A stretch of DNA of 64,000 bases from Capra hircus (taxonomy: Eukaryota; Chordata; Mammalia; Artiodactyla; Bovidae), in contig NC_030827.1 of assembly GCF_001704415.2 (NCBI RefSeq), forward strand, positions 41,668,271 through 41,732,270, read 5' to 3'. Shown here piece by piece: positions 34,378-46,149 of this stretch (position 1 is its first letter; each line of letters opens with the position of its first letter). Under the pieces are notes generated by a model that was not told the origin of the DNA, ran no database searches, and saw only the letters and a program-made list of their open reading frames with translations. The position numbers and the translations under genes were made by a program.

Positions 34378-36605
34378 TTCAGTTCAGTTCAGTTCAGTTC
34401 AGTTGCTCAGTTGTGTCTGACTCTTTACGACCCCACGGACTGCAGCACGCCAGGCTTCCTGTCCATCACCAACTTCTGGAGTTTCTCAAACTCACATCCA
34501 GTGAGTCGGTGATGCCATTCAACCATCTCATCCTCTGTTGTCCCCTTCTCCTCCCGCCCTCAATCTTTCCCAGCATCAGGGTCTTTTCAAATGAGTCAGC
34601 TCTTCACATCAGGTGGCCAAAGTATTGGAGTTTCAGCTTCAACATCAGTCCTTCCAGTGAACACTCAGGACTGATCACCTTTAGGATGGACTGGTTAGAT
34701 CTCCTTGTGGTCCAAGGGACTCTCAAGAGTCTTCTCCAACACCACAGTTCAAAAGCATCAATTCTTCAGCGCTCACACTGTTTCCCATCTATTTGCCATG
34801 AAGTGATGGGACCAGATACCATGATCATAGTTTTCTGAATGTTGAGCTTTAAGCCAACTTTTTCACTCTCCTCTTTCACTTTCATCAAGAGGCTCTTTAG
34901 TTCTTCTTCATTTTCTGCCATAAGGGTGGTATCATCTGCATATCTGAGGTTATTGATAATTTTCCCGGCAATCTTGATTCCAGCTTGTGCTTCATCCAGT
35001 CCAGCATTTCTCATGATTTACTCTTCATATAAGTTAAATAAGCAGGGTGACAATATACAGCCTTGATGTACTCCTTTTCCTATTTGGAACCAGTCTATTG
35101 TTCCATGTCCAGTTCTAACTGTTGCTTCCTGACCTGCATACAGATTTCTCAAGAGGCAGGTCAGGTGATCTGGTATTCCCATGTCTTTCAGAATTTTCCA
35201 CAGTTTATTGGGATCCACACAGACAAAGGCTTTGGCATAGGCAACAGAGAAGAAATAGATGTTTTTCTGGAACTCTCTTGCTTTTTCCATGATCCAGCAG
35301 ATGTTGGCAATTTTATCTCTGGTATCTCTGCCAGTTCTAAAATCAGCTTGAACATCTGCAAGTTCATTGTTCATGTATTGTTGAAGCCTGGCTTGGAGAA
35401 TTTTGAGCATTACTTTACTAGCATGTGAGATGAGTGCAACTGTGCGGTAGTTTGAGCATTCTTTGGCATTGCCTTTCTTTGGGATTGGAATGAAAACTGA
35501 CCTTTTCCAGTCCTGTGGCCACTGCTGAGTTCTCCAAATTTGCTGGCATATTGAGTGCAGCACTTTCACAGCATCATCTCTCAGGATTTGAAATAGCTCA
35601 ACTGGAATTTCATCATCTCCACTAGCTTTGTGTGTAGTGATGCCTCCTAAAGCCTACTTGACTTCCCATTCCAGGATGTCTGGCTCTAGTGATCACACCA
35701 TTGTGATTATCTGGGTCGTGAAGATCTTTTTTTTTTACAGTTCTTCTGTGTATTCTTGCCACCTCTTCTTAATATCTTCTGCTTCTGTTAGGTCCATACC
35801 ATTTCTGTCCTTTATTGAGCCCATCTTTGCATGAAATGTTCTCTTGGTATCTCTAATTTTCTTGAAGAGATGTCTAGTCTTTCCCATTCTATTGTTTTCC
35901 TCTATTTCTTTCCAATGATCACTGAGGAAGACTTTCTTATCTCTTCTTGCTATTCTTTGGAACTCTGCATTCAAATGGGTATATCTATCCTTTTCTCCTT
36001 TGCTTTTCACTTGTCTTCTTTTTACAGCTATTTGTAAGGCCTCCTCAAACAGCCATTTTGCTTTTTTGCATTTCTTTTTCTTGGGGATGGTCTTGATCCT
36101 GTCTCCTGAACAATGTCATGAGCCTCCGTCCATAGTTCATCAGGCACTCTGTCTATCAGATCTAGTCCCTTAAATCTATTTCTCACTTCCACTGTATAAT
36201 CATTAGGGATTTGATTTAGGTCATACCTGAATAGTCTAGTGGTTTTGCCTAACTTCTTCAATTTAAGTCTGAATTTGGTAATAAGGAGTTCATGATCTGA
36301 GCCACAATCAGCTCCTGGTCTTGTTTTTGCTGACTCTATAGAGCTTCTCCATCTTTGGCTGCAAAGAATATAAACAATCTGATTTCAGTGTTGGCCATCT
36401 GGTGATGTCCATGTGTAGGGTTTTCTCTTGTGTTGTTGGAAGAGGGTGTCTGCTATGACCAGTGCGTTCTCTTGGCAAAACTCTATTAGCCTTTGCCCTG
36501 CTTCATTCTGTACTCCAAGGCCAAATCTCCCTGTTACTCTAGGTGTTTCTTGACTTCCTCCTTTTGCATTCCAGTCCCTTATAATGAAAAGGACATCTTT
36601 TGGGG
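34378..36605 (-). mobile_element. BovB LINE, longest copy here (2.2 kb), antisense
   Basis: The 3' tail is the reversed (AGTTC)n at 34378-34402. Reading the minus strand from 36605: endonuclease-end sequence (IRDWNAKGGSQETP), a linker domain (RRDKKVFLSDHW), then RT (WPQDWKRSVFIPIPKKGNAK, LISHASKVMLKIL) and YADD at 34942-34931. It is inactive: the motif normally IDYAKAFD reads VAYAKAFV, losing both aspartates; a TAA sits at 35017-35015; and about 250 bp of the post-RT region is missing at about 34776. The first part of the endonuclease is absent. Confidence 0.93.
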
Positions 36606-36837
36606 GCTTTAGACTGTAGACTAACTGAATGGCTGTGTATGAGACAGAACAAGAATCTGAGCCAGTCTTTGTTTTCATGCCACAAGGGTTGATTATGCCA
36701 TGCCAGGGAAGAGACGATGACCAGCCCTGTGGCAGCTGTGATCTGCTGGAGAAAGATCGCTGAATACAGTGTGCGAAGGGCCATGAAGTGGCACATTTGG
36801 GGACACATAATGGATTCCGTGGAAAGTGAAGCTTTCC
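36606..36837. other. No recognised feature
   Basis: Lies between the truncated 5' end of BovB and the LTR; unassigned. Confidence 0.4.
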
Positions 36838-37472
36838 AAGGTCTATGCTACAGTTTTAGGGGATGAGAGAGGTGTTCTTGTTGCAGGTGAGAGCCAATTC
36901 TGACTCCATGAGAGATCTGTTTCTTTGACTTCAACCTTTGTTTTTCATTGCTTTTGTCATTATAATCATTCATAATGACCTGCCCCAGGGAATCCTGTCC
37001 CTCTGCCTAAAGAAGTTTAAAGAAGTTAAGGCAACACTTCCTGAGGTTGGCCATTCCAGGAGATATTTGCAAGATAATATCTTTACTTGCTCAACTCCTC
37101 CCTCTCTCTGCCCCATAAAAGAACCTGGCTTCCAGACCCCTGACAAGATGGTTATTTTGAGACATCAGTCTGCCATCTTCTCTGTCATTGTATTCCATAC
37201 CTCAACACTTTGCGAAAGTTGCTCAGTCATGTGTCTGACTCTTTGCGACCACAAGGACTACACAGTCCATGGAATTCTCCAGGCCAGAATACTGGAGTGG
37301 GTAGCCATTCCCTTCTCCAAGGGATCTTCCCAAACCAGGGATCGAACCCAGGTCTCTCACATTGCAGGCAGATTCTTTACCAGCTGAGCCACCAGGGAAG
37401 CCCAAGCTCAACAACTTGTCTCTTGGTTAACTGGCCTGTTGTGTGGTGAGCAGACCAAGCTTGAACTGGGTA
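36838..37472 (+). mobile_element. Endogenous retroviral LTR (solo or partial), interrupted
   Basis: Begins near ttgcaggtgagagccaattc. It contains a TATA-like ccccataaaagaac at about 37112-37125 and resumes after the SINE with gtctcttggttaactggcct and an end aacaaga-like ttgaactgggtaaca. No gag, pol or env remnants adjoin it. Border positions are approximate. Confidence 0.55.
37211..37406 (-). mobile_element. Bov-tA SINE, antisense, inside the LTR
   Basis: Complete in reverse order, ending accagggaagcccaag. Direct repeats ctcaacactt (37201-37210) and ctcaacaactt (37407-37417) are its target duplication, differing by one base. Confidence 0.92.
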
Positions 37473-38070
37473 ACATTCTCATGTGATTATAGAATCATAT
37501 AGAAGGGCTCTCATGTCCAGCCCTCAGTTAGACATGAGAAGAATGAACATCAAGACAGGACCACAATCCTTCAGTTTCTGGGTCTAATGACCCCCAAAGA
37601 ATAGGATAAAAGAAAAAAAAGAATGAGTGAAAAAGAATGACCTGGCAGCTAGTTTGAGAATCTAGTACTTGAAGATATCGTATGTCCTAACTCATGGACT
37701 ATTTGTCCAAACTTTTTAAAGATTCATGAAACTTAATGAATCTTGTCTCTTAAGATGAGTATAGAAAACAATAGACCAAAATGAATATTACAAATTATTT
37801 CTGCTTTCTACGTACTTCTAAAATGTATCTCTTGTGGCTTCGCATACTGGAACAAGTTTGTACATTTGCGGTTTAAGATTGTTTACTCAGAATGTCAGGA
37901 TTTGGGCAGTTCTGGATTAATTATATATTTGGAATGTAGGCATCTAAATTCTGAAAGAGCACAATGATGGGGGAAGAGGGCATTTATTCGGTGAGGTACA
38001 TATTTTTGAAATTGAATGCCAAAGTCTTGGTTCTCTGTGCACCACTGCCAAACAGAAATACAGGAACAGA
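37473..38070. other. No recognised feature
   Basis: An A-rich run lies at 37612-37623. Nothing else recognised. Confidence 0.4.
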
Positions 38071-38194
38071 ATTATGGAGAAGGAAAGAGTGGCTTTATTT
38101 CTTTGCCAGGCAAAAGGGGAACACAGTAGGTGAGAACCTCAAGACCTGTGCCCACCACCCTCCTAGTAAATAGGGAGAGGTTATATAGTCAGGC

Positions 38195-38401
38195 TTCCCA
38201 GGTGGCAGAAGAGTAAAGAATCAGCCTGCCAGTGCAGGAGACGCAATAGACACAGGTTCAATTCCTGGGTCAGGAGGATCCCCTGGAGTATGAAATGGCA
38301 CCTCACTCCAGTATTCTTGCCTGGATAATTCCATGGGCAGAGGAGCCTGCCAGGCTACAGTCCATGTGGCTGCAAAAAAGTCAGACAGGACTGAACCACT
38401 G
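38195..38401 (+). mobile_element. Bov-tA SINE
   Basis: Head cttcccaggtggcagaagag, full body, end caggactgaaccactg. The short flanks agtcagg (38188-38194 and 38402-38408) look like its target duplication. Confidence 0.88.
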
Positions 38402-38518
38402 AGTCAGGGAGGGGAATGTGATTAGGATCAAGGCAGTAAAAGTCCTGCATTCTTTCTTCTGCAAAGTTTCAAAAAGGTAGGGTTCCTGACAAGATCAGGG
38501 TGTCTTCAGGGTCTCAGT

Positions 38519-38728
38519 GGGCTTCCCTAGTGGTTCAGCAGTAAGAAATCTGCCTGCCAGGCAGGAGATGTGGGTTTGATTCTTGGGCTGAGATCTCCTG
38601 GAGAAGGACATGGCAACCCTCTCCAGTATTCTTGCCTGGGAAATCCCATGGACAGAGGAGTCTGGAGGGCTACAGTCCATGGGGTGGAAAAAGATTTGAA
38701 CACGACTTAATGACTAAACAACAACAAA
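38519..38728 (+). mobile_element. Bov-tA SINE
   Basis: gggcttccctagtggttcag to cgacttaatgactaaacaac, with an (AAC)n tail. Confidence 0.9.
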
Positions 38729-39089
38729 AACAGGACCTCAGGGGATCTGGTCTCCTAATCTTGATAAGCCTCTCTGGTCCCTTCAGTCTTGCCTCAGGTG
38801 GTTTCACGGCTGCTCCTCTCTTGATTAGTAACTGTTCTGCTCTTTGGAACTCAGAGAAGGTCATGGAGGCTGGAGTCTTACTACAAGAAATGGCAGACAA
38901 AACGGCCTTCATGCCCAGGAGTCCTACAGGCCCCTGCTTGGCATCAAAATGGCAATTCAATACTTTGAAACAGTTGCTATGTATCAAATGTAATGAACGA
39001 ACTGAGACCTTTGTGTTGGGAGCAAGACTATCCTGTGGTTACTGTGATTGCTCATTTAAATATGCCTGTCCTGTCCTCTTTGCATGTAT

Positions 39090-40507
39090 TGGGCAGCCAT
39101 GATGCCACCAATATGCAGGTGACAGGCCTTTAGATCATGTCACTGTCACCTACAAATTGGCACTTACCAAGGGCATCGCCAAAGACTGAACAACAAAGGC
39201 ATGTGCCATCTGCCTCTAGGAAACTGAACCCCCTGCTGCTGTAGCCTGTTGACTTTCAACAACCTGGAGCGAGTTCAGGGTGCAGTGAGGCACACTGTGC
39301 TCCAGGGAATTTGGTGGGACAGGGCTTTAAATAGTTGTATGTTTTTAGGAACAGATGTTATGATCTCAGTCCTTGCATCTCCTCATATCTAGTTCAGTTC
39401 AGTAGCTCAGTTGTGTCCAACTCTTTTCGACCCCATGGACTGCAGCACACCAGGCCTCCCTGTCCATCACCCACTCCAAGAGTTTACTCACATCCATTGA
39501 GTCAGTGATACCATCTAACCATCTCATCCTCTGTCGTCCCCTTCTCCTCTTGCCTTCAATCTTTCCCAGCATCAGGGTCTTTTCAAATGAGTCAGCTCTT
39601 CACATCAGGTGGCCAAAGTATTGGAGTTTCAGCTTCAACATCAGTCCTTCCAGTAAACACTCAGGATTGATTTCCTTTAGGATGGACTGGTTGGATCTCC
39701 TTGCAGTCCAGGGACTCTCAAGAGTCTTCTCCAACACCACCATTCAAAAGCATCAATTCTTCAGTGCTCAGCTTTGTTTATAGTCCAATTCTCACATCCA
39801 TACATGACTACTGGAAAAACCATAGCCTTGACAAGATGGACCTTTGTTGGCAAAGTAACGCGTGTGCTTTTTAATATGCTGTCTAGGTTGGGCATAACTT
39901 TTCTTCCAAGGAGTAAGCGTCTTTTAATTTCATGGCTGCAATCACCATCTGCAGTGATTTTGGAGCCCCTCAAAATAAAGTCTGCCACTGTTTCTACTGT
40001 TTCCCCATCTATTTGCCATGAAGTTATAGGACTGGATGTCATGATCTTTGTTTTCTGAATGTTGAGCTTTAAGCCAACTTTTTCACTCTCCTCTTTCACT
40101 TTCATCAAGAGGCTCTTTAGTTCTTCTTCACCTTCTGCCATAAGGGTGGTGTCATCTGCATATCCGAGGTTATCGATATTTCTCCTGGCAACCTTGATTC
40201 CAGCTTGTGCTTCATCCAGTCCAGCTTTCTCATGATGTACTCTGCATAGATCTAGAGAAGCACCAGATCCCTTCATGGTGACATCAGATCCTCATGCCTA
40301 ACAACAGACCTTTTGTAAAGTGAGTGCTTCATGGTATTGAACTCCCTCTTCACCAAGACCGTATATACTGACCTCCCCCTACTGCAGCTGGGGAGGAGCA
40401 GTCTCTCAGAGCTATCTGAGGTGCTGCCTCCCGGGCTGCAGTTCTTATTTTGCCCCAAATAAAACTTAAGTTGCAACTCTCAAGTTGTACATCTTTTTTA
40501 GTCGACA
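39090..40507 (+). mobile_element. Ruminant endogenous retroviral LTR-type sequence, split by BovB
   Basis: The left part includes cgccaaagactgaacaacaa and ccctgctgctgtagcctgtt up to 39392. The right part resumes agagaagcaccagatccctt and holds the polyadenylation signal AATAAA in gccccaaataaaacttaag (about 40458) and the end tagtcgaca near 40507. Together they read as one sense-orientation LTR or LTR-proximal sequence. No viral protein remnant is visible. Confidence 0.6.
39393..40249 (-). mobile_element. BovB LINE, 3' 0.86 kb, antisense, inside the LTR
   Basis: Tail agttcagttcagtagctcag at the left; on the minus strand YADD is at 40162-40151 and PTKVHLVKAMVFPVVMYGCE follows, with an uninterrupted 171-codon frame (40276-39761) spanning it. 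The 6-bp flanks atctag (39387-39392 and 40250-40255) fit a target duplication. Confidence 0.92.
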
Positions 40508-40752
40508 CCATGAACATATAGCATGCATATAATTCCTCAAGTTCACTGGACTTATTCTTTTTTAATGAGTAGTTACTTTATAGTTGTTTCATTCAGAACA
40601 ACTGTACTTTTTTAGATGTTTCTAGTGTTTAGACTTTTGGGTAAATAATCTTACTATATTTAAATGCTTAGCAACCAATTGCATAGAATCTGACCTCACT
40701 GTTAATTAAAAACGACTTAAGTATTTTCTAACAGCCAGTGATACACTCTCCC
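40508..40752. other. No recognised feature
   Basis: AT-rich, unassigned. Confidence 0.4.
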
Positions 40753-40940
40753 GTTGTTGTTCAATTGCCCAGTTGTGTCCGACTCTCTGCAACCCTGTGG
40801 ACTGCCCACACACCAGGCCTCCTGTCCTGAAGGCCACCATCTCCTGAAGTTTGCCCAAGTTCATGTCCATTGCATCGGTGATGCCATTCAGCCATCTCTT
40901 CCTCTGATGCCTTCTTCTCCTTCTGCCCTCAGTCTTTCCC
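40753..40940 (-). mobile_element. BovB 3' end fragment, antisense
   Basis: cgttgttgttcaattgccca to ctcagtctttcccat, with catgtccattgcatcggtga between. Confidence 0.82.
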
Positions 40941-40944
40941 ATTG

Positions 40945-41058
40945 GCTAACTGTAGGTCCCCAGGAAAGTCTTTTAGCATCTCTGGGGCTCAGTTTCCTTA
41001 TCTGTTAAATGAGGCAGTTCTATTAAGTTTCCTTCCAGTTCCAGCACCTTATTGGACA
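40945..41058 (+). mobile_element. MIR-family SINE
   Basis: tctggggctcagtttcctta, then tctgttaaatgaggcagttc and ttccttccagttccagcacc. Confidence 0.6.
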
Positions 41059-41929
41059 TTGGAGCTGAGTTAGCAAGTTGGATGGAGTTGCTAGCCTCAT
41101 TAAGAAGCATGTATACAACACATGGAAGTTTTAAACTGCAGAAAAGATAGGCCAAATTGCTTTATCAGATTTTGAGTGTTTGCCAAGACAAAGGGAGGAG
41201 CGGGGTGGTGGTGAGGGGCTGGGTGGTTTATATTCACATGCTTGTAACCACAGTTCAGTTCTTATGGAAGATAAGAAGAAATACAGCCTACTGAATAAAA
41301 GCTCCCTGGAGCAGCAGAAAGAACCAACAATCAGGAAGAGGAAGGAATTTGCCTGGGATGGGTGGGTGTGGGGCATGAGGGCCATGGAACAAGAGGAAAT
41401 CCGGTGTTTCCACTGAGGACCCGCAGACTTTCCAATTTGGCAAAAGCCTAAGTTGTGCACAGACTGGCCTCCACTCCCTCCCCTCCCAGACTGCTTGCAG
41501 GAGTCCAGGCTGGAGGGCCTGGTGCAAGGACAGTATCCTCAGAGGAAACAAAGAGATCACAGAGCACAAAGGTTCATCCCCTGTGCCTCTCTGAGAAGCA
41601 GCCCCTTTTCCCAGGCTTCACTGTGGGAAAGGTTCAGACAATGGTCATGAGAAGGCAAGTCAACATCCATGGAGTGACAGGAAAGGAATCCTCATTTGAC
41701 CTCTTGCAGGCAGAACACTAGAATTAAGGGAAGATTGTGAAGGCGTGTGATACACCAGTCCCTGGGCTCGCAATGAACCCCAAGGCTGCTCGTGCACCAT
41801 CCTGGCCTTTAAAGGGCAGTGAAACCAAGCAGGACCCTGTGGGACCCTCTAGCATACAAAAGCTTTTCTGTGTCCCCAATTCTTATTTGTAGGAAAAAGG
41901 CATCAGCCTCCTAGGCCTTCCCTGAGTTT
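41059..41929. other. No recognised feature
   Basis: A G-rich patch at 41191-41225. Overlapping frames on both strands at 41180-41720 show no domain. Confidence 0.4.
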
Positions 41930-42321
41930 CAGAGGACAGATTCAAACAGTTAATAATTTGAACAATAGAGTCACAGGACTCAGAGTTCCTCCTGAAGGAA
42001 CATCCATAGCAATCTGATATAAATCTCTGAGTTCTTCTACAGGAACTAGGGTCCCACCCAGAGGGAGGATGGGAACTTCAGGCTGAGCACAAGTCTGGAC
42101 TCCAGACTGGTTGGAACCAGAAGGTTGATGATTTAGATTCCTAGAGCACCACCCAGTTACCTCCCTACCAACCAATCAGAGGAAGGTCATACGCCCCACA
42201 GCCTTTGAACTCTTTTGAGCATGAGTCACCCATTCTCCTTGCTTGGCCCTACAATAAACCTTTCCTGCTCCAAACTCTGTTTCTGTGTGTTAGGCACACG
42301 AACTTGGGTTCAGCAACAGTG
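41930..42321 (+). mobile_element. Endogenous retroviral LTR (3' part clear)
   Basis: Has a CCAAT motif (accaaccaatcagagg, about 42169), AATAAA in ctacaataaacctttcctgc (about 42252) and a U5-like end aggcacacgaacttgggttc plus agcaaca. The 5' border is not determined. Confidence 0.6.
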
Positions 42322-42407
42322 GGTGTGTTTTTAGAATTGCCCCAGGTCTTTGCTCAAAACCAGTGAATCCCCATCTTTAGCAGGAGTTAACATCAATCTT
42401 TATAATC

Positions 42408-42508
42408 TTCTTGCCTGGAGAATCCCAGGGACAGCGGAGCCTGGTGGGCTGCCATCTATGGGGTTGCACAGAGTTGGACATGACTGGAGCGACTTAACAG
42501 TAGCAGCA
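42408..42508 (+). mobile_element. Bov-A type SINE, headless
   Basis: cttgcctggagaatcccagg to cgacttaacagtagcagcaa. It abuts a complete Bov-tA. Confidence 0.82.
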
Positions 42509-42716
42509 AGGGCTTCCCTGGTGGCTCAGATGGTAAAGAATCTGCCTGCAATGTGGGGAATCCAGGTTCGATCCCTGGGTTGGGAAGATCCCCTGGAGAA
42601 GGGAATGGCAACCCATTCTAGTATCCTTGCCTAGAGAATTCCATGGACAGAGAAGCCTGGCGAGCTACAGTTCATGGGGTCTCAAAGAGTCGGACATGAC
42701 TGAATGCCTAGTACAC
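42509..42716 (+). mobile_element. Bov-tA SINE
   Basis: gggcttccctggtggctcag, B box ggttcgatccctggg, to gtcggacatgactgaatgcc. Directly follows the headless copy. Confidence 0.93.
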
Positions 42717-43402
42717 ACAACATAAATCTTTAAGTTAAAGGGTCCAGGGATAAGAAAGGAAGATACCAACCAAAAAACCAGATGGCACCAGCTGGGACAA
42801 AGATGGTGACCAATCTGACCTCCAACAGACCTTGAGTCTCATCATACGTTAACCTTACTATATTAGCAAGTGAAATTGAGTGTTTCCTGTCATGTCAGTA
42901 AACAAGGATGGCAGAGCCATCAGTGAATTTTTGAGCCCTGAGAGTGCCCAAAAAGGAGAACAATGCCTGCGATCCAGCAGCTGTCCTTTGCAGCCACTCT
43001 AAAGATGTGAAAAGCCAAGAAGCAGGATGCTGGCCCCAGACAGCTGAGATGCATATGAAAGGAATGATTTCAGTAAGCCCAGACACTTGCATCTTCCCAT
43101 ATATAGAACAGTGCTAAATTCCTTAATTTGAGATATCTGGCTTTCCTTAATTAACAATAATCTTTGATGTGAACATCATCTGAAGACTACTTGCCTCCTT
43201 TACTGCAAACTTTTATTTAACCTGATCCTTCCCCAGCCCCAGAATCCACCCCTCACCATGGAACACCCCCCTCCCCACCCCCCTCCAACAGTTCTCTCAG
43301 GGTCACTTGAGAAGCTGTCTTTGGGGCTTGAAGTCTTAAAAATTTCCACCAAATAAAAGATAACTTTCAGTTTCTATGTTGTGACTCTCTTTTAAGTCAA
43401 CA
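42717..43402 (+). mobile_element. Probable LTR segment with AATAAA and CA end
   Basis: ccagatggcaccagctggga near the start. Near the end are a C-rich stretch, AATAAA in ccaccaaataaaagataac (about 43353) and ttctatgttgtgactctctt plus taagtcaaca, which resembles the polyadenylation/U5 section of ruminant LTRs such as that ending near 40507. Assigned from structure only. Confidence 0.42.
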
Positions 43403-44481
43403 GGCATATTAAATGGTCATTAAGGATCAGAAAAAAATAGTAAGAGGGTGGCACTCCACTACTTTGAGAAAGCCCTACCCCTTCCCTGGTTAGACTAGTG
43501 TTTATGCCTCACCACCATCAGCCTCACTCCTCTGCCTTTTGTCTTCATTCTTTAAAATTAAATCTCTCTCACCACATGGATGAAAGGTTGATCTGTGAAC
43601 TTAGTCCCCCTTCTCCATTCCTTAGCTGCTGAATAACACTTGTGCTGTGTGGATCTCAGCTTCAGTTTCGTTATTCGGCTGCTTGAACCAGGATGGGAAA
43701 AGAGCCCTCTACCGGGCAGGGAAGAGAGCCTCAGCCAGGCTAGGGCCTGAGCAGGGTCCAGAGGACTTAATTCCATAACAGGAGAAAAGTGAAGTAGAGA
43801 GAAAGTAAGACCAAAGGTTGTAGAAATGGGAAGGAAACAAGCCAGAAATCAACAAATCATCAAACTCTACTCTGGGCATGATGGCCTTGGGGAGAAGCCT
43901 GGGGAAACGAAGAGGTGGGACCCACTGTCTAAGATCCTGCTGATGCTGTGTCTGTGCTAATGTCCAGGGGCATGTGCACAGTGAAAAGGTGTGGCTGGGG
44001 AAAGCCCCCTGTAGGCCAGGGAGACTACAAGATGAGCCTGATCTTGGTCAACCTCCCACCATCCATTTCTTTAGGCTCCAAGCCTCAGAAACATGAGTTC
44101 TGTCAGCACATTGAAAGATACGGACATACAGTTCCCAGCAAGGATGATCATCTATTAACTTTCAGTTGGAAATATAGTTATTAAGTAGGCAGGATGTTTG
44201 CAACAACCTGATCAATGCCTGTTTTTCCTGAAGGCAGGAGGCAGAGAGGAAGGCAAACTTTAGAACAAGGGGAACTAGGTGAGCATAGGAAGGCTCTCCT
44301 GCCAAGGCACTCTTTCCTACCCTCACCTGGGCTTAGACAAGGAAACTGCCCACAGAGCCAAGACTGTCCTCCCCAACATCTGAAAAGGTATCACCCACAT
44401 CTGGCTCCTGGAGGGTGTTTCCCCTACTCTCTACACTAACTACAGCCCTTCGATTTACACTCTTTTCTCCCAACCACAGAG
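43403..44481. other. No recognised feature
   Basis: Part of 43540-43760 may be retroviral flank, but I could not place it. The 44215-44439 frame has no domain. Confidence 0.35.
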
Positions 44482-44690
44482 TGGCTTCCCAGGTGGCTCA
44501 GTGGTAAAAAATCAGCCTGCCAAGCAGGAGACCTGCATTTAATTCCGGTGTTAGGAAGATGCCCTGGAGAAGAAAATGGCAAACAACTCCAGTATTCTTG
44601 CCCAGGAAATTCCGTGGGCACAGGAGCCTGGCAGGCTACAGTCCGTGGGGTCGCAAAAGAGTCAGATACGGCTTAGCAACTAAACTCCTA
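44482..44690 (+). mobile_element. Bov-tA SINE
   Basis: ggcttcccaggtggctcagt to cggcttagcaactaaactcc. Confidence 0.9.
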
Positions 44691-46043
44691 ACCACCCACC
44701 ACAACATCAGTATGGTATGATTTCTGTTTTTTTAATTATGAGCAAAATAATATTTTAGTCCATCCTCCCCAAGATTCCTGTGATTCTGTATGTTTTTATG
44801 GACAATTTCCTAACTTGAGTATTCCTGAGGCTGGCTATTCAACCATGTATGATGCAATTTACTAGTTTAATTCTCAACATAGAAACTTGTCTTCTTTATT
44901 TCTAAGGTAAGGGTTGCAGGACAAGGGTCTCACTGTTGCCCCCAGGAACCAAGGAAACCTTCCAGATTTAACCAAACTACAGGGGGGTCATGAAGCCGTC
45001 ACTCAGCAGACCCTCCACAGCACAGTTCTGATCTGCTCAGACTGGTGCATGGGAGAGCTTGGGCGAAGCGAGGGCAGGAGGGATGGAACCAAAATCACGA
45101 GGAAAAAACCAGGGGAGTCAGTGTTCTCCTCATTGCCTTGACCCAGAGCCCTGCCGAGGAGCCTTATGCTGCTGAGATTCCAGACGGCTTGAGCATTTCC
45201 CAGAGCCTGAGGCTCAGTGGCAGCATCCCTGCTACACAGATGGGGGAGCAGATTGAGAGGGGACCTGCGATTCAGTCAGCAGGCAGAGAGCTAGGTGTCC
45301 ATGACGTCACCCAGCAGACTTTCACTTGGGATTGGAAGCAGGTTTTCAGCCATAAGGCGGAGCCTCTCACCAGAAAAGTTGGAACCAAAAACTCCTTTGT
45401 GATTCTCTGCATTGGAGGAAATGTGGGCACTGGGGCACATCCATTTGGGAGACCTGTAGATGGCTGGGTCCATTACAGGTTTAATGTTTCAGGACAGTAA
45501 TCTAGTCTCCCCACAGCTAAGCCTGCAGAGATACGTGCTGTGGGAAAGATGCTCTGAGGTACCCTGCTGAAGTGGGAAATTATCAAGATTAGCAAAACGG
45601 CCATTACCTGCCACCCACCACGTTCCACTGAAGCACTTCTAACACGCCTTAAGCATCCTGGTCCTTCCCTCTGTGAAGCTGAGTATGTGCCAAGTCAGAC
45701 TCTAAAGGAATCCTGTGAAAATAACTGAGGACCTGTTCTCAACTTGAAATCGCAAGTCTCTTTGCCTGAGGAGGTGATTAAAAACTCGGCCCACCTCCCC
45801 ATGCACACACTCTTGCCCCCTGTCTGGCCAGCCCCCTGCCATGGGCTCTGCTCTCTCCTGCTCTGTCTTGTCTCATTCCTGTTCTCTGCTCTCCAAGTCT
45901 CTCTCCAATTCGCCTCACCCCCAAGTTCTTTCCCAGGACTCTCACGATCAGAAAAGAAATGGAGAGAAAGATGCCTGTGCTCCTGAGGTTCTCGGGTTCT
46001 ACAAGACAAACAAGACTAAGCCAGTGAGGATTCCTCAGGGATG
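44691..46043. other. No recognised feature
   Basis: Holds the longest unexplained frame of the region (45045-45500, 151 codons, plus strand). It has no recognisable domain, signal peptide or splice-like borders, and shorter frames overlap it on the other strand, so it is not called a gene. Confidence 0.4.
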
Positions 46044-46130
46044 AATCATTCATTCATTCATTCACTCGTACTTTTAACAAATATTTATTGACTGTAATAA
46101 ACAAAGGGTCTCTTCACCCATAGAAACTTC
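46044..46130 (-). mobile_element. (ATTC)n followed by an L2 3' end, antisense
   Basis: tcattcattcattcattcac (46047-46066) then taacaaatatttattgactg. The ATTC expansion arises within the L2 end. Confidence 0.5.
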
Positions 46131-46149
46131 AAATCTGAAGTAGTCTTCC

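Larger units (their letters stand above)
38071..39000 (-). mobile_element. Retroviral-type LTR-like segment with two SINE insertions
   Basis: aaagagtggctttatttctt starts the segment; it continues ggatcaaggcagtaaaagtc between the SINEs and ttgataagcctctctggtcc after the second. From memory this order recurs in ruminant genomes as one repeat, in the orientation given, but the family name is not certain. No coding remnant. Confidence 0.42.

Noticed and set aside
45045..45500. 151-codon plus-strand frame outside known repeats
   Set aside because: No domain, signal peptide or exon-like borders, and competing frames overlap it; most likely chance.
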